From positions 1 to 33,254 of the forward strand of contig CAJXUF010000006.1 of assembly GCA_913061175.1 (NCBI GenBank): a stretch of DNA of 33,254 nucleotides, read 5' to 3'. The position numbers and the translations under genes were made by a program. The stretch is from an uncultured Psychrobacter sp. (GTDB lineage: Bacteria > Pseudomonadota > Gammaproteobacteria > Pseudomonadales > Moraxellaceae). Of the stretch, positions 16,615 through 23,901 are shown one piece after another (within the stretch, counting starts at the first letter, position 1; each line of letters starts with the position of its first letter). Below the pieces are notes generated by a model. The model searched no databases and was not told the origin of the DNA. It saw only the letters and a list, made by a program, of their open reading frames with translations.

Positions 16615-17166
16615 ATGTACCCATTTATCCGTTATGCTAGCACCATCGCTCATGCTGCCCTAAAAGCAAAAAAAGGCGACACACTGACGTTTAAGGACAC
16701 CAGTGAGATTCAGTTTCGCTGCCGCTTATCCGATATAGATAATTTCTTGGAGATGAATAACGGCCGCGTATTTACGCTGTATGATTTGGGTCGTATGGAC
16801 TTTGCAGTACGGACTGGGCTTGGCAAGCAGTTATTAAAACAACGCTGGGGCTTGGTCATCGCTGGCAGCACTATTCAATACCGTAAGCGTATTCGCGCCT
16901 TTCAAAAAGTCACGCTCAAAACCAAAATCGTTGGTATCGACGCGCGCTGGCTCTATATTGAGCAGTCTATGTGGGTCAAGGGCCAGCCCTGCTCATCTGG
17001 TCTACTGCGTACCGGTGTAACCAAAGGTGGCAGAGTGATCGACACGGCACAAGTACTGGCTGCGTTGGGTCAATCTAACTGGGATCTACCGCCAACGGGT
17101 TACGTGGCTGAGTGGATCAAAAGTGATGCTGATCGTCCGTGGCCGCCTGTCGATACAGCTCACTAA
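16615..17166 (+). CDS. Hot-dog-fold thioesterase-like protein (THEM6-like)
   Basis: A 183-residue protein with the hot-dog signature LSDIDNFLEMNNGRVFTLYD followed by LGRMDFAVRTGL (about residues 39-70), matching acyl-CoA thioesterases of the 4HBT type and the THEM6-like subgroup. The Asp-Asn pair in EMNNGR corresponds to the family's active-site region, though the usual HxxxMNN histidine is replaced by FLEMNN. IQYRKRIRAFQKVTLKTKIV is a typical second half of the fold. Substrate is unknown. GAG lies at ribosome-site distance from the ATG at 16615. It probably forms an operon with the upstream hydrolase, suggesting acyl-ester or acyl-thioester turnover. Confidence 0.82.
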   Translation: MYPFIRYASTIAHAALKAKKGDTLTFKDTSEIQFRCRLSDIDNFLEMNNGRVFTLYDLGRMDFAVRTGLGKQLLKQRWGLVIAGSTIQYRKRIRAFQKVTLKTKIVGIDARWLYIEQSMWVKGQPCSSGLLRTGVTKGGRVIDTAQVLAALGQSNWDLPPTGYVAEWIKSDADRPWPPVDTAH

Positions 17167-17343
17167 CTTAACTTTATAAAGTAGTAATTATTTACTTTTA
17201 ACTTATTTAACAGATGGTACAAGCAAGCAACCTTATAGCTACTATTTCATAACAACTCATTATATAAATACATATAATAAATGTTAGGATAGTGGTGAGT
17301 ACATACTCAGACAAAACAAATATAGTCTTATAAGGAGAATAAT

Positions 17344-17721
17344 ATGGCTAATACAACAGATTATGTCGGCACGTTATTTGATAATAGCGAATCAAACCCA
17401 AGCAAAATTACCTTAGCGTTTACCATGGCAGGCGTGGCACTAAAAAAAGGCCATTCTGCTACTGTAATATTAATGGTGGATGCCGTACATCTGGCAAAAC
17501 CAAACGCGCTAGACAATGTAGATATCGGCGATCCGTTTGAGCCAGCTGGTGAGTTACTAGAAGCCTTTATCGAAAAAGGTGGTCAAGTGTTGGTCTGCGG
17601 CGCTTGTATGAAACACAACGGTGTGGAAGAGTCAGATATCGGCAAGCGCTTTGAAGTGATTAGTGGTGATGATGTGGTTGAGCTACTGATGAATGCAAAA
17701 GGGTCGTTGCAGTTGAATTAA
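17344..17721 (+). CDS. DsrE/DsrF-like family protein
   Basis: A 125-residue cytosolic protein of the DsrE-like superfamily. ITLAFTMAGVALKKGHSATV (about 21-40) and GGQVLVCGACMKHNGVEESD (about 78-97) are characteristic, with cysteines at VCGACMK where sulfur-relay relatives have their active cysteine. Many such single proteins have no proven sulfur-transfer role. The ribosome site AAGGAG sits seven bases before the ATG. The gene has its own upstream gap of 177 bases and a hairpin terminator after it, and it marks the left border of the restriction-modification cassette. Confidence 0.88.
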   Translation: MANTTDYVGTLFDNSESNPSKITLAFTMAGVALKKGHSATVILMVDAVHLAKPNALDNVDIGDPFEPAGELLEAFIEKGGQVLVCGACMKHNGVEESDIGKRFEVISGDDVVELLMNAKGSLQLN

Positions 17722-17754
17722 AATATAAGCAAAATTAGTTAATAAAGTTATAAG

Positions 17755-17807
17755 AATAGGTCAGTTTCTTAGTCATCGTTGGGTGGCTTGAAAGCTGACC
17801 TATTTTT
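17755..17807 (+). terminator. Terminator after the DsrE-like gene
   Basis: AATAGGTCAG (17755-17764) pairs with CTGACCTATT (17795-17804), extended inward by TTTC/GAAA past one bulged base, and followed by a T run. The loop of about 20 bases is larger than usual. Confidence 0.7.
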
Positions 17808-17828
17808 ATATTGGAATACAAAAAATTA

Positions 17829-17860
17829 TTTTTCGGCCATCGTTTTATACGGCCGAAAAA
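17829..17860. promoter_or_regulatory. GGCC-containing inverted repeat upstream of the methyltransferase gene
   Basis: TTTTTCGGCC (17829-17838) and GGCCGAAAAA (17851-17860) form a perfect ten-base inverted repeat with a 12-base spacer, containing one CGGCCG (17850-17855). It lies about 90 bases before the likely -10 of the methyltransferase gene. It could be an operator or a second terminator for the gene to the left; the short T tract after it is imperfect. The same octamer TTCGGCCA recurs upstream of the endonuclease gene (20131). Confidence 0.45.
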
Positions 17861-17947
17861 ATATTTTTCTTATATAAAATTACATATAAAACAATAACTT
17901 ATTAAAAATATAATAAATAAATTTCAAATTAATCTTTTTAATGTTAA

Positions 17948-17953
17948 TATAAT
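17948..17953 (+). promoter_or_regulatory. Probable -10 element of the methyltransferase promoter
   Basis: A perfect TATAAT lies 23 bases before the ATG, which would leave a very short leader. The best -35 candidate is TTCAAA (17923-17928), with a longish 19-base spacer. The ribosome site is poor. Confidence 0.45.
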
Positions 17954-17976
17954 TTCGAACTATCTTATGGTGTTTC

Positions 17977-19098
17977 ATGATGAATGTTTCAGAGGCAACT
18001 GATCTTTTAATATCTAAAGGGCTAGTAAAGGATATTAATGGAACTAGAAGGTTTATTAGAAAAGGTGAGTTAATCGCGGAAAAAACTTGTAATCGTGATG
18101 GCTACCAAATTGATAAGCAAGCTCTTGATGCTTTTTTATGGGTGAAAAGCCATAGTGATGCTGAAATAGTCCAACTTATATTAAATAATGACATGAAAAT
18201 AACAAGCAGAGACAACTCTCATAAAGTAGCTTCATTTTTTGCTGGAATAGGTGGTTTTGATATTGGCTGCGAACGAGCAGGTATGCAGGTTGTTTTTCAA
18301 TGTGAAGTTAATAAATTCTGTCAACAGGTTTTGAATAAGCATTGGCCTACAATACCTCTACACTCTGACATAAAAACATTAAAGGCTGAAGACATTCCTG
18401 ATGCGAATATATGGTGTGGAGGTTTTCCATGCCAAGACGTGTCTTTAGCCAACCAAGGCAAACGTAAAGGCTTAAAAGGTGAACGCAGTGGACTCTTCTA
18501 TACATACGCAAATCTCGTTAGAGAAAGAAAGCCTGATTGGCTTATCATCGAAAATGTTCCCGGATTACTTAATAGCCACAATGGCGCTGACTTCGGAGTC
18601 CTCATCAGAACCTTGGATGAACTCGGGTATGGCGTTTCGTGGAGAGTATTTGATGCTAAATACTTTGGAACACCACAAAGAAGACGCAGAGTGTATATTG
18701 TCGCAAGTTACGGAGACATGCGCTCCGCTCGAGTCCTTTTTGACGATAGAGCAAATCCAGTCACTACTAAATCGGGCAGAGGAGAGAGGTCAAACTTTGC
18801 ATCCGAAACTAGAGAAGGCTTATCGAGAGCAGATATCTTCTCTATCCAGCATGCAAGCATCGGAAGAAAGCACACAGCAGGACCGCAAGCCAAAGGTTAT
18901 AGAAATGATGGAGAAACCTACACCCTCGACTCCAGAGGAAGTGCAGATGCTATATGTGCGCCGGATGCTCCCTATAGAATACGAGAGACTACAAGGTTTT
19001 CCAGAGAACTGGACTCTAATAGATTAAGAGCTGTTGGAAATGCTGTAGCTGTTCCTATTATTGAATGGATAGCAAAGCAAATTGTGAATCTTGAATGA
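17977..19098 (+). CDS. C5-cytosine DNA methyltransferase, N-terminal HTH-like domain, probable frame errors in the 3' third
   Basis: Modification enzyme of the adjacent restriction system (type II M, cytosine-5). Residues 3-57 (NVSEATDLLISKGLV, TRRFIRKGELIAE, GYQIDKQALDAFL) look like an excisionase/MerR-type winged helix-turn-helix. The catalytic domain has motif I ASFFAGIGGFDIG (85-97), motif IV GGFPCQD with catalytic Cys152, motif VI ENVPG (192-196), motif VIII QRRRRVYIVA (234-243) and motif X GNAVAVP (354-360). Motif IX is missing from the 373-residue frame, but RRMLPIEYERLQGFPENW is encoded in the +2 frame at 18959-19012. The frame as given would thus lack a conserved part beside the target-recognition region. 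Base composition is AT-richer than the neighbours, suggesting transfer. Either the gene has compensating indels or the assembly has errors. Confidence 0.85.
   Translation: MMNVSEATDLLISKGLVKDINGTRRFIRKGELIAEKTCNRDGYQIDKQALDAFLWVKSHSDAEIVQLILNNDMKITSRDNSHKVASFFAGIGGFDIGCERAGMQVVFQCEVNKFCQQVLNKHWPTIPLHSDIKTLKAEDIPDANIWCGGFPCQDVSLANQGKRKGLKGERSGLFYTYANLVRERKPDWLIIENVPGLLNSHNGADFGVLIRTLDELGYGVSWRVFDAKYFGTPQRRRRVYIVASYGDMRSARVLFDDRANPVTTKSGRGERSNFASETREGLSRADIFSIQHASIGRKHTAGPQAKGYRNDGETYTLDSRGSADAICAPDAPYRIRETTRFSRELDSNRLRAVGNAVAVPIIEWIAKQIVNLE
18956..19015 (+). other. Out-of-frame segment encoding methyltransferase motif IX
   Basis: Read one base off the main frame, this 60-base stretch encodes VRRMLPIEYERLQGFPENWT, a textbook C5-methyltransferase motif IX (RRLTPxExxRLQGFPDxW). 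The main frame here gives APYRIRETTRFSRELDS, which has no such match, then returns to motif X. A net shift is needed just before about 18956 and a compensating one between about 19015 and 19025. Confidence 0.8.
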
Positions 19099-19132
19099 GT
19101 TATAATTTTTAAGAATTTATAAAATATAACTC
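19097..19132. terminator. Possible shared terminator between convergent M and R genes
   Basis: GAGTTAT (19097-19103) pairs with ATAACTC (19126-19132), and the stem continues as ATTTT/AAAAT past a bulged A. It spans the 43-base gap between the two convergent stop codons. The stem is AT-rich and lacks a long T tract. Confidence 0.4.
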
Positions 19133-19141
19133 AAAGACTAT

Positions 19142-20077
19142 CTATATATGTACATCTCGACCGTCCAATGATAGAAAATCACCTTCAAAGATTGATGGTT
19201 CGGGGCCACCTTGATCTGTTAATGTTCTTACAAAGGTAGAATAGTTAGTAAACAACAACCTATCTTCATCAACAGTGAGAGGTATTGGTCCAGCTTTAGG
19301 GCTTTCTGTTTTATCCTCTGTTATTCCTAACAAACATAGCGTCCAGTTGTGTTTTCTAAGATCTCTTAAGTTAGCTCTAGATACTCTTGGAATTAGGTAA
19401 TCGTAAATTAGCTCACCTATAGCAAAGACAATTTTTCCTCCAGTTTGATTAACTATGTTACCTTTAACCAAAAATTGTTCTTGTTGGCGTCGCCATGCGT
19501 TGGTTTCAATTGAATTAGGTTTAGCTAGCTGCTTCCGTAAATACTCATTCGTTGGTTTATCCAGTAAAGCCCAGTTTGCAACATGGTCAGTTATATATTT
19601 TGTTTCACTTGTTTCACCACCCCCTTGCATTTCAAGTAATATCTCATCTACCTTTGCGGCTGGTGCTCTATTTCTCATAATGTAGTCAGCTTTATAACTA
19701 TTACCTGTTTCCTGTATAGGTATGGGAACTTCTCGATTTACTACAATGTCTTTTTTCTCAAAATTCCCTCTATACACTGTATTTGCAACTTTCCATAAAA
19801 TATCAGTTTGATGTTCGGTTAAAGAAGACGATTGTCTTTTTTTACTTCCTGCAATATTTTTCTTTTTAGGGGTAGCACAAAGTCTATGCTCACAAACGAT
19901 CCAAACAGTACCGTTTCCTTTTCTTACGCTACATACAGGTTGAAGACCTTTAAAGACTTTAGAGCATTTCCCATCCATGAATGGACAAGATATATCTTGT
20001 CTTAACGGCACAGGGATTATGTTTACAGTATCTATGTCGGTTCTTTGCCCTAAATATTCTGCTACTGATACTGCCAT
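19142..20077 (-). CDS. NotI-family type II restriction endonuclease
   Basis: Predicted site-specific DNase paired with the convergent methyltransferase. The N-terminus (VAEYLGQR, then CPF at 31-33) aligns by eye with NotI (IAEFFGHR, then CPF), and WIVCEHRLC (59-67) matches NotI WLVCPNR. Cys31, Cys38, Cys49, Cys62 and Cys67 are candidates for the iron-binding Cys4 site that defines the NotI fold. The PD-(D/E)XK active site is likely Asp131 (KADYIMRN) with Glu149 and Gln151 in LLEMQ; NotI uses an equivalent D...ExQ (VLEIQ). At 311 residues it is shorter than NotI (about 380). The target cannot be read from sequence, but a GGCC-core site is plausible by analogy. The gene is AT-rich, and ends 43 bases from the methyltransferase stop. 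The ribosome site is weak, as might be expected for a toxic enzyme. Confidence 0.85.
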   Translation of the reverse strand: MAVSVAEYLGQRTDIDTVNIIPVPLRQDISCPFMDGKCSKVFKGLQPVCSVRKGNGTVWIVCEHRLCATPKKKNIAGSKKRQSSSLTEHQTDILWKVANTVYRGNFEKKDIVVNREVPIPIQETGNSYKADYIMRNRAPAAKVDEILLEMQGGGETSETKYITDHVANWALLDKPTNEYLRKQLAKPNSIETNAWRRQQEQFLVKGNIVNQTGGKIVFAIGELIYDYLIPRVSRANLRDLRKHNWTLCLLGITEDKTESPKAGPIPLTVDEDRLLFTNYSTFVRTLTDQGGPEPSIFEGDFLSLDGRDVHI

Positions 20078-20382
20078 AGGTTTATCTCTTTAATTTTTAA
20101 ACTGACAGCTAACATACATAAAAATGTCTGTTCGGCCAAACTTTCATTTTAGTTTGCCTTCGAAAATTCTTTAAATGCTATAGATCATGACAAAGTTTTT
20201 AAGCGCATAAAACTAAATGTTTAGGCTTAACTACAAATCCATAGCTAACTATTTTAACTATAACTCCGTAGCCAAAGCTCACCCCTCTTATTCAGCAACT
20301 AAATAAACACTATCTCACATACTCTGTACTCAGCTCTGTTAAAGTAAGTCATGCAAACACCCTACTAAAAAGGCGGCCCGTC
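20078..20382. other. Divergent promoter region of the endonuclease and nitronate monooxygenase genes
   Basis: No gene is seen. TTCGGCCA (20131-20138), followed by a GGCCAAACT/AGTTTGCC inverted pair (about 20134-20158), lies some 55 bases before the endonuclease start and shares its octamer with the inverted repeat upstream of the methyltransferase. The right border of the AT-rich cassette is probably in this gap. I found no target-site duplication. Confidence 0.5.
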
Positions 20383-21426
20383 ATGACCTTACTTGATACG
20401 CTTAATATCACCTACCCTATCGTTCAAGCACCAATGGCAGGAGCAACCACACCTGAGCTAGCGGCGACGGTCAGTAACTTTGGTGGACTGGGCTCATTAG
20501 GATCTGGTATGACTGCGCCAGATGTTTTGACCAGCCAAATTGATACCATTAAATCGCTCACCGACCGTCCGTTTATGATCAATCTCATGGTATTGTCTGA
20601 GCAAGAATCTACGACCTTTGATACCGAAATTCCCGCTTGGCTAAGTCAATACTATCAAGACAATAATATTGAATTTACACTACCTGAACGCCCAGCGCAG
20701 AGCTTCGCAGAGCAGCTACAAGTGCTCTATGACAATCCCGTTCCTGTTGCCAGTTTTACCTTTGGCATTATCAGTGCTGAGCAAGTTCAGCGTCTGCAAA
20801 GTCTCGGCACGCGCGTCATCGGTACCGCTAATCATCCATTAGAAGCGACAGCATGGGCAGATATTGGCGCAGATGCGGTATGTGTACAAGGAGTCGAAGC
20901 AGGCGGACATCGCGGTGGTTGGTTACTGCAAAGTGAAAGCGATCCATTAGGTTTATTGACGCTGATTGGCCAGACCCGCGCCTGTACTGATATTCCTTTG
21001 ATTGCAGCAGGTGGCATTATGACGGGACAGGATATAAAGGCAGTACAAGCGGCAGGTGCTGAGCTTGCACAAATGGGGACGGCGTTTTTGACCACTGACC
21101 AATGTGGTATCAATGATACTTATACACAAGCCTTACTTGATGCCAGTCACAGCAGACGCAGCTCAGAAACGCGATTAACTCGATTGTTTTCAGGTAAGCT
21201 CGCTCGTGGTTTATTAAACGATTATCTGCGTGATTTTGCTCAATTTGAGAGTGCAGATAAGCTACCGCCCTACCCACAATTAAATGCCATGTCCAAATCT
21301 ATGCGAGCTCATGCGTCTCAGAATATGGATGCAGAACATCAATCTTTATGGGCAGGACAAGGGGTAACTTTGGTCAAACAAGAGAGCACGCTTGAATTGC
21401 TTGAGCGACTGGTAAAAACGTTATAG
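20383..21426 (+). CDS. Nitronate monooxygenase (NMO/2-nitropropane dioxygenase family)
   Basis: FMN-dependent TIM-barrel flavoprotein of 347 residues that oxidises alkyl nitronates such as propionate-3-nitronate, a detoxifying activity. The N-terminus YPIVQAPMAGATTPELAA, the region GADAVCVQGVEAGGHRGG (162-179, with catalytic His176), the phosphate-binding stretch PLIAAGGIMTG and QMGTAFLTTDQCG are all typical. AAAAGG lies about ten bases before the ATG. It stands alone between the restriction-modification cassette and a convergent racemase gene whose stop is only 25 bases away. Enoyl-ACP reductase FabK is a relative, but the EAGGH signature and lack of a fab context favour NMO. Confidence 0.9.
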   Translation: MTLLDTLNITYPIVQAPMAGATTPELAATVSNFGGLGSLGSGMTAPDVLTSQIDTIKSLTDRPFMINLMVLSEQESTTFDTEIPAWLSQYYQDNNIEFTLPERPAQSFAEQLQVLYDNPVPVASFTFGIISAEQVQRLQSLGTRVIGTANHPLEATAWADIGADAVCVQGVEAGGHRGGWLLQSESDPLGLLTLIGQTRACTDIPLIAAGGIMTGQDIKAVQAAGAELAQMGTAFLTTDQCGINDTYTQALLDASHSRRSSETRLTRLFSGKLARGLLNDYLRDFAQFESADKLPPYPQLNAMSKSMRAHASQNMDAEHQSLWAGQGVTLVKQESTLELLERLVKTL

Positions 21427-21451
21427 GCTTAAATATTTTTATCAGTCCGCA

Positions 21452-22171
21452 CTACTCTAATAAAAAATCTACCGCCGCAGCTGCATGAATAGCTGTGGTA
21501 TCAAATACAGGTATGGGGCTGTCAGCCTGTTTAATAAGTAAACCAATCTCTGTGCAGCCCAAGATCACACCCTCTGCCCCTTTCGCTGCCAAATCTTTAA
21601 TCACTTGACGATAATACTCTCGTGAGCTGTCTTTAAATTCACCGACGCACAGCTCTTTTTTAATAATGTGATGTACTTCTGCTCTCGCCTCATCTTCTGG
21701 TATCAATACTTGTAAACCCGCATCAATCAGACGCTGCTTATAAAAATCTTGAGTCATCGTAAACTGAGTACCAAGTAAGGCTATTTTAGTAAGATTTTGT
21801 TTTTTGATAGCATCAGTAGTCGCATCAGCGATATGAGTCAATGGCAAGTCTGTGGCGGAGCGCACGTCATCTACCAGTTTATGCATCGTGTTAGAGGCAA
21901 TCATGATTCCTTGTACGCCAGCTGCTTGTAGACGCTGAGCACTGCTAGCCATTATCACACCTAGCTCGTCCCATTTGCCTTGCTCCTGTAACGTATTGAT
22001 CAACGCAAAATCCACACTATGAATCAATAAGTCTGCGGAATGTAGTCCGCCAAGCTGATGCTTGACACCTTCATTAATCAGACGATAATAGCTCTCGGTA
22101 CTCTCCCAGCTCATACCACCGATGATTCCTAATGTTTTTTGTTGAGAATCTCTTTGTTCTTGAACTGCCAT
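21452..22171 (-). CDS. Aspartate/glutamate racemase family protein (YgeA-like)
   Basis: A 239-residue cofactor-independent amino acid racemase homologue. The start LGIIGGMSWESTESYYRLIN (14-33) and the second half GVILGCTEIGLLI with Cys206 are typical. The first catalytic position reads IASNTMH (91-97): Ser93 stands where classical aspartate racemases have cysteine (PCNT). YgeA-type racemases also lack this cysteine, so activity may rest on one thiol or be changed. The substrate is not determined. AGGAG is well placed before the ATG at 22171. The gene is convergent with nitronate monooxygenase and divergent from the DUF2798 gene. Confidence 0.87.
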   Translation of the reverse strand: MAVQEQRDSQQKTLGIIGGMSWESTESYYRLINEGVKHQLGGLHSADLLIHSVDFALINTLQEQGKWDELGVIMASSAQRLQAAGVQGIMIASNTMHKLVDDVRSATDLPLTHIADATTDAIKKQNLTKIALLGTQFTMTQDFYKQRLIDAGLQVLIPEDEARAEVHHIIKKELCVGEFKDSSREYYRQVIKDLAAKGAEGVILGCTEIGLLIKQADSPIPVFDTTAIHAAAAVDFLLE

Positions 22172-22510
22172 ACTATACTCCTATTTGTTTTTGGTCTTAG
22201 TTATAGTAAGTTATCGTAGCAAAATCGACTGTTGAGAACGTGCTGTTTTTAGAGATATTCGTTTTAGAAATGATCTCTTCAAAAAGCTTTAAAACGCTGC
22301 CTTAAAGACAATAATCATATTAATAACATATCGCAAACCCTACCATTAATAATAACGATTTTACCCGCTCTATTTCACAGAGTATGATGAACACTGGTAG
22401 TACACACACCCTATCTATCGTGACTGCTCGTTATCTGACTATTATATTTACAATGTATGCCCGCATCATAGGCTGGGCGTAGCTAACACTATGTAGGACA
22501 ACCGAATACT
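22172..22510. other. Divergent intergenic region, no gene seen
   Basis: The 339 bases between the racemase gene and the DUF2798 gene carry the promoters of both, but I could not pick convincing hexamers. No coding frame, RNA gene or repeat is visible beyond a weak GCCC/GGGC inverted pair near 22458-22478. Confidence 0.55.
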
Positions 22511-22765
22511 ATGGCCAACTTCCCCACTATCAGAATACGTACGCGCCGCAAATATTATCGCCTTATCTTTACAGGTCTGATGGCGATGATGATGTCACTG
22601 ATTATCTCAACAGCCCTGTTAGTGGTCAAACAAGGCTTTATCGACGGATTTTTTATGGAGTTGATGCATTCGTGGGGACTGGCCTTTATGTTTGCGTGGC
22701 CAAGCGCATATATCTGTGCCTATCTAGTACAAGAGCATGTACTTAGTAGAATAGAGTTTTATTGA
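22511..22765 (+). CDS. DUF2798 small membrane protein
   Basis: An 84-residue protein with two hydrophobic segments (about residues 17-39 and 50-74) and a basic N-terminus (RIRTRRKYYR). The pattern LIFTGLMAMMMSLIISTAL, then FMELMHSWGLAFMFAWPSAY, is that of DUF2798 proteins, whose function is unknown. It is monocistronic, and AGGA occurs 17 bases upstream, too far for a good ribosome site. The opp operon ends 110 bases away on the other strand. Confidence 0.78.
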   Translation: MANFPTIRIRTRRKYYRLIFTGLMAMMMSLIISTALLVVKQGFIDGFFMELMHSWGLAFMFAWPSAYICAYLVQEHVLSRIEFY

Positions 22766-22875
22766 AATATGTCCTACCGCAGCTAAAATCACTACATAGT
22801 GGACATCTCTGACTACGCTGATGAATTATCTATACTAGTGTTCTTTATACCGATAGCATCATGGATGTAGATTAA

Positions 22876-23898
22876 TTAAAGCTCAACCTTATTCTTCAAA
22901 CAAGCCACTCTATGGTCCAGAGTACCTTCTAACACAGGTTCGATTTGGGCACACTCGCTATCCGCTATTGGACAGCGAGTACGGAATACGCAGCCTGATG
23001 GTGGATTAATCGGACTTGGCAAGTCACCTTCTAGTAACTGAATGACCTTATTACGTTCGGCAATAGGATCAGGTAATGGCACCGCTGACATCAGTGCTTG
23101 TGTATAGGGATGCGTCGGATTTCCATATACAGCTTCGTTTATACCTAGCTCGACGGCATGTCCTAAATACATAACAAGCACTCTATCCGCGATATGTTTA
23201 ATCACTGATAGATCATGGGCGATAAAGATAAGCGCCAACCCCATCTCTTGCTGTATGTCTTGCAACAAGTTAATGACTTGCGCTTGAATCGAGACATCAA
23301 GAGCCGATACTGGCTCATCACAGATGATGATTTTAGGCTTTAGTATTAGGGCGCGAGCAATTCCAATACGCTGACACTGACCACCAGAAAACTCATGCGG
23401 ATAGCGGTTAATCTGATTAGACAGTAGCCCAACCTTTTTCATCATTGTACGTACTTCATCTTGTACGTCAGATTTTTTCATTTCTGGATAGTAGGTACGC
23501 AGTGGTTCTGCGATGATATCGCCTACCGTCATGCGTGGGTTAAGCGACGCTAGCGGATCTTGGAATATCATTTGAATGTCTTTGCGCTTTATTCTCATGG
23601 TTTTCTTAGAGGTGCCTACTATCTCTTCATTACCAAACTTTATGCTGCCAGCATTGGCTCTCACTAAGCCGATAATCGTTCTTGCCAGCGTCGATTTACC
23701 GCAGCCCGACTCACCTACCACGCCTAAAGTCTCGCCAGCGAATAGCTCAAACGAGACACCATTGACAGCCTTTAAAGTATCAGGCTTTTGCCAAAAGTAC
23801 GTCCCTTTTTGTTTGATATTAAACGTCGTATGCACATCCTGCACTTGCAGTAGTGGAGCTTGGCTTTCTTTGACTATGCCTATATTGGATAATGTCAT
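22876..23898 (-). CDS. oppF: Oligopeptide ABC transporter ATP-binding protein OppF
   Basis: One of the two ATPases of the Opp peptide importer, acting at the cytoplasmic face with OppD. The 340-residue product has Walker A GESGCGKST (62-70), signature FSGGQCQRIGIARAL, Walker B IIICDEPVSALD and the C-terminal peptide-transporter extension with CVFRTRCPIADSEC cysteines. Its start lies three bases past the oppD stop, with GAGGG and AGGA just upstream, so translation is probably coupled. It is the last gene of the operon, and no clear terminator follows. Confidence 0.95.
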   Translation of the reverse strand: MTLSNIGIVKESQAPLLQVQDVHTTFNIKQKGTYFWQKPDTLKAVNGVSFELFAGETLGVVGESGCGKSTLARTIIGLVRANAGSIKFGNEEIVGTSKKTMRIKRKDIQMIFQDPLASLNPRMTVGDIIAEPLRTYYPEMKKSDVQDEVRTMMKKVGLLSNQINRYPHEFSGGQCQRIGIARALILKPKIIICDEPVSALDVSIQAQVINLLQDIQQEMGLALIFIAHDLSVIKHIADRVLVMYLGHAVELGINEAVYGNPTHPYTQALMSAVPLPDPIAERNKVIQLLEGDLPSPINPPSGCVFRTRCPIADSECAQIEPVLEGTLDHRVACLKNKVEL

Positions 23899-23901
23899 GT
23901 C

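Noticed and set aside
18479-19027. 182-codon open frame overlapping the methyltransferase
   Set aside because: Not a separate gene: it has no ribosome site, and its meaningful parts are methyltransferase segments in the wrong frame. It is treated as frame-error evidence instead.
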